A DNA stretch of 64,000 nt, taken from Combretum micranthum (lineage: Eukaryota; Streptophyta; Magnoliopsida; Myrtales; Combretaceae). The stretch lies in assembly GCA_024138025.1 (NCBI GenBank), contig JAMXBD010002758.1:62001-126000 (forward strand), in the 5' to 3' direction. The notes beneath the pieces were generated by a model. That model saw nothing but the letters and a program-made list of their open reading frames with translations, was not told the DNA's origin and ran no database searches. Made by a program: the position numbers and the translations under genes. How positions within the stretch are numbered: position 1 is the stretch's first letter; each line of letters opens with the position of its first letter. Shown in pieces: positions 60,917 through 64,000 of this stretch.

Positions 60917-63548
60917 TGTCACACACCCATAGCACACCCTAGTAGTATAGATTCCCTTTTATGATAACTTACAAATTCGTGAAATGTAAATAAGCTAATT
61001 AGGGACTTTCAAGAAAACATCTGGGCATCCTACTATTAGGACACTCCATGGCATAGACATTTAAAATAGGATCATGAGGTTGTCAAGATAAAAAATCCCA
61101 CATACATTTTAAGTTATTTACAATATGCTTCCTTACACACAACTTATGATAAACTTCCAACATAACCTTATAGGCTTTAAAGAGAACTTATACGCATAAG
61201 CCCTATACAAAAGATACTATCATCGACTCTTGCTCAAGCCCTGGTCTTCCCTTAAAGTCTACTACTTCTCATTGGCTCTAGCATGGATCAACTCTATGGA
61301 TCAGTGAAAGCACAGAAAGTCTGTAGGAGTGTGAGAACACCACAACTTAGTAAGATAACATGATCAAACCACACTTCAAACACATTCCAGAAAAGTTTTA
61401 GTTTGAACCATATCCAATGTCACACTCAACCATATGAAATGCACAGTTTGGATGACTAAAATCCAGACCAATAGAGATTTAAGCCCTTTCTTAGGGGTTG
61501 AAGGACCAACTCAAGTAGTTCATGCCTAAAAGAGACTAAAAACTAAGGAAGGGAAAGTTTTCTAAATTTACTTAGTATTATATATACGTACTTATATACA
61601 TATGCAACAAAGTCTCAACTTCACCTTAGAACCTGAGAAGCTCCCTAAGTATTAACATCTTAAAAGCCAACTCCAATTTAAGCAACATCCTTTGATGCCT
61701 GCTTAATTCTCATGGGGTTAGTACCCTACGATAACCCTACCCGTACTACCCAACGTGACAAGGCATTACCATAGAATCAAAATATCAATACATGATATGC
61801 GTACCATGTTAATGTAGCGTGCTGTCGTGCAATACGTGTCTATTTCAGATTAAGGGATATATAAGACTTAGATCAAGTTATTGGTGGTAATACAATCTTT
61901 AGACAATCATTCATATTCATTACACATTAACATCAAGAAATTGTTATCACTTTGGATATTAAAACTTGTCTCACATTCAAGCACTATACAACACATATTA
62001 TTCCCATCCCTATACATAATTAGTTGTTTTTATATAGAGACAAGTATAACTATATTACAAGCATAACATCATCAAGATTCAAGTCACTCACATATGCATC
62101 CTACTTAGAGATTGTAGTAATATACTGGAAATTCTAGGTCTTGATTGAAAACTCCTATAGAATAATAAGCATGCATTACTACACACATAACAGAGAAGGA
62201 CATCTTATTAGAGCTTATGCATCATAGCTTTTCATTAAAAACTTCTTAACTTATGCAGTTCTTAAAGCTTCCATCTTAGGTTGGGTCAAGGGTAGCTTAG
62301 GTAAGGGTTGTGGGGTACATCACGACTAGAAAACTAAGTCGCGCCCAACCTTAGGCCACGACAGAAGCTGTGCTCCAAACACTTGGCTGCGACAACCCCT
62401 AGTGTCTATCATGGGGTATGTGAATGGATCGAATTTGGGCCACGATAGATATTGTGTCTCAAAATTTACCCCTCTACACTTATGCAAAGCCTACCACTGA
62501 TCTACCTCGAGGGAAAAACTAGGTCGTGATCACCAACACACAGAACAACCTCTAACTTACTCCATTTACCACTAGCTCTCCCACAACAAATGCTCGCATC
62601 AAAACACACCTAAAGACAACTTAACACAACAACTTCATGCAACTCACTGATTTGACAGAATACTCTATCCTCTTATTCCTATCTTTAGATCCAGAATAAG
62701 AGCTTTTAAGGGAGGTTTTCCCTATTATATTTTGCTTGGATGAGCTAAGTTAGTTTTGTTCACAAATTTTTAATAGACATTTCACATTCTAAGCCTAAAC
62801 AAACTCGAAAAGCAAGCTTTTACTCATTTTTATCATTTTTTAGCAAACAAGGTTCATTTTTCAGTTTTCTGACACATGGCATCTACTAAAAATGATGTTT
62901 CACACGTGAATGATGAAATATGCACATACATTAGTGTATTTGATAAAAAACATTTATGAAACCTTTAGGGAAAAAAAAAAGCAAATGAAGATACTTTTCA
63001 TGTTTTTCTAATTACTTCACTTTCTTTTTTTCAAAACACTGGTTGTGCAACTTGTAAATACAATATTGGGGTTTTTCAAGCTAAAAATGTGAAAGTTTGA
63101 ACGAGACGATTTTGTATAGGTAAAAGAGAGTATGTTGGAAAAGTAGACTTTGAAAACATCGTGTTTATTTTCTGAAAACAACATCATCTAATTGGTATAA
63201 AGTTTCAGATTTCTATTTACTTCCCTTTCACATAAAAGAAAATAAATATCGTCTAAGTGAGTATTGTTATTTTAGCATTTAATCAAAGAAGCTCTATTAA
63301 AGGAAAGGGCAATACGTCCATGCTTTGTAGATAGCTAGCAAAATAATTTCTAGTACTTTTGGGAAAAACTTAACTATAGGAAATGAAGAATCGCAACCTT
63401 TTTAATTTATATAAGACAACACATTATATTACTAGAAGAATATTAATTAATATACTACCAAAAACATTTATTATTTCAGGCTATTGAATTAGAACCAGAT
63501 TTTATTTCTCTTATTTTAACTCAAGCTATGTAAAAACCCGGGATTACA
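60917..63548 (-). repeat. Element 3 LTR (3' LTR of a minus-strand chromovirus)
   Basis: Read on the minus strand it starts TGTAATCCCGGG (63548) and ends GGGTGTGTGACA (60917), 2632 bp. A purine tract and an integrase/chromodomain end lie immediately before its start, in minus sense, which fixes it as the 3' LTR. The sequence differs from the other LTR families here, and I find no copy of the hairpin in it. Confidence 0.8.
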
Positions 63549-63564
63549 TCCTACCCCCCTAAAA
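63549..63564 (-). other. Polypurine tract of element 3
   Basis: TTTTAGGGGGGTAGGA on the minus strand, abutting the LTR start. Confidence 0.8.
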
Positions 63565-63607
63565 CAAGCTTTGTCCCTAAAGCTTAAGATGATTGACACA
63601 TCAACAG

Positions 63608-64000
63608 CTATGGGTAAACCTTTTTTATGTCTTCATCAGATTCCCATATAACATCCTCCGTTTGCGGATCCCACAACACTTTAACATATCTGATCTCTTT
63701 GTTCCGAAGAGTTTGCACTTTAGAGCCTAAGATTCGCACTAGATGCTTTTCATATGTCAAGTTTTCCTTAGTGGGAAGTTCTTCAACTCAATCTCTGCCA
63801 AGGTTGGGTATATATTTCCGCAAAACTGATATATGGAAGACATTGTGTATGTTTGTGAGGTTAGGAAGAAGGGCAATCGATATGCTAAATTTCCAACACT
63901 TTCCAAAATCTCAAAAGGTCCAACGTATCATGGGCTTAGCTTCCCTTGCAACTATCTTTTATGCAAACTTTTGATTGGCTTGATCTTAAGATACAAATGG
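63608..64000 (-). pseudogene. Element 3 integrase C-terminus and chromodomain, partial at window edge
   Basis: Minus-strand reading enters at the window end with the GPFEILESVG block and continues through NIHNVFHISVLRKY. The chromodomain follows (RYVKVLWDPQTEDVIWESDEDI) and ends at TAG (63610-63608). There is one in-frame stop between the integrase tail and the chromodomain and a frame change near 63850. The rest of the element lies beyond 64000. It is homologous to the ends of elements 1 and 2 but from a different lineage, judging by its LTR. Confidence 0.85.

Overview
This window is repeat-dominated chromosomal DNA from a plant, most likely a dicot. It is AT-rich, the host genes have GT-AG introns, both LTR elements whose leaders are in the window use the plant initiator-tRNA-Met primer site, and the Ty3/gypsy elements carry integrase chromodomains. 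There is no operon structure. The host coding content I can support is one vestitone reductase/DFR-like SDR gene (37509-41655, +), a broken paralogue of it (13802-24284, +) and one U-type (P-type) cyclin gene (33901-34700, -). I found no tRNA, rRNA, CRISPR array or defence-type gene cluster.

Layout. 1-1554 is unassigned AT-rich DNA. 1560-8737 is a minus-strand solo LTR of a Ty3/gypsy chromovirus family, split by a second solo LTR (2360-5870); both have target-site duplications. 8738-9480 matches the 3' flank of the SDR gene and is the remnant of a further duplicated unit. About 9990-10640 is a decayed antisense LINE ORF1. 11305-24924 is duplication unit A with the SDR pseudogene. Its second exon is split at 14264 by an LTR-type insertion (14269-23350) that itself holds two solo LTRs and a non-autonomous hAT element. 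24930-33564 is a full-length but dead gypsy element (element 2). 33901-34700 is the cyclin gene. About 35690-46986 is duplication unit B with the better-preserved SDR gene and a solo LTR (42851-46526). 46992-60561 is a 13.6-kb chromovirus (element 1) with 5-bp target duplication, 3.4-kb LTRs and an unusual extra acidic coding region before gag. 60917-64000 is the LTR and 3' end of another chromovirus (element 3, minus) that leaves the window.

How it fits together. A block of SDR gene plus flanks was duplicated at least twice. One copy lost its promoter, first exon and a splice acceptor, and then collected nested insertions; the other kept its gene structure but has two single-base frameshifts. 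The large LTRs of one family (five loci, six LTR copies) share a short hairpin about 540-590 bp from their 3' end whose stem changes in a compensated way between copies. This is the observation I find least expected. The single-base indels in the cyclin, in the SDR gene and between the LTRs of element 1 mean that assembly error must be excluded before these genes are called dead.
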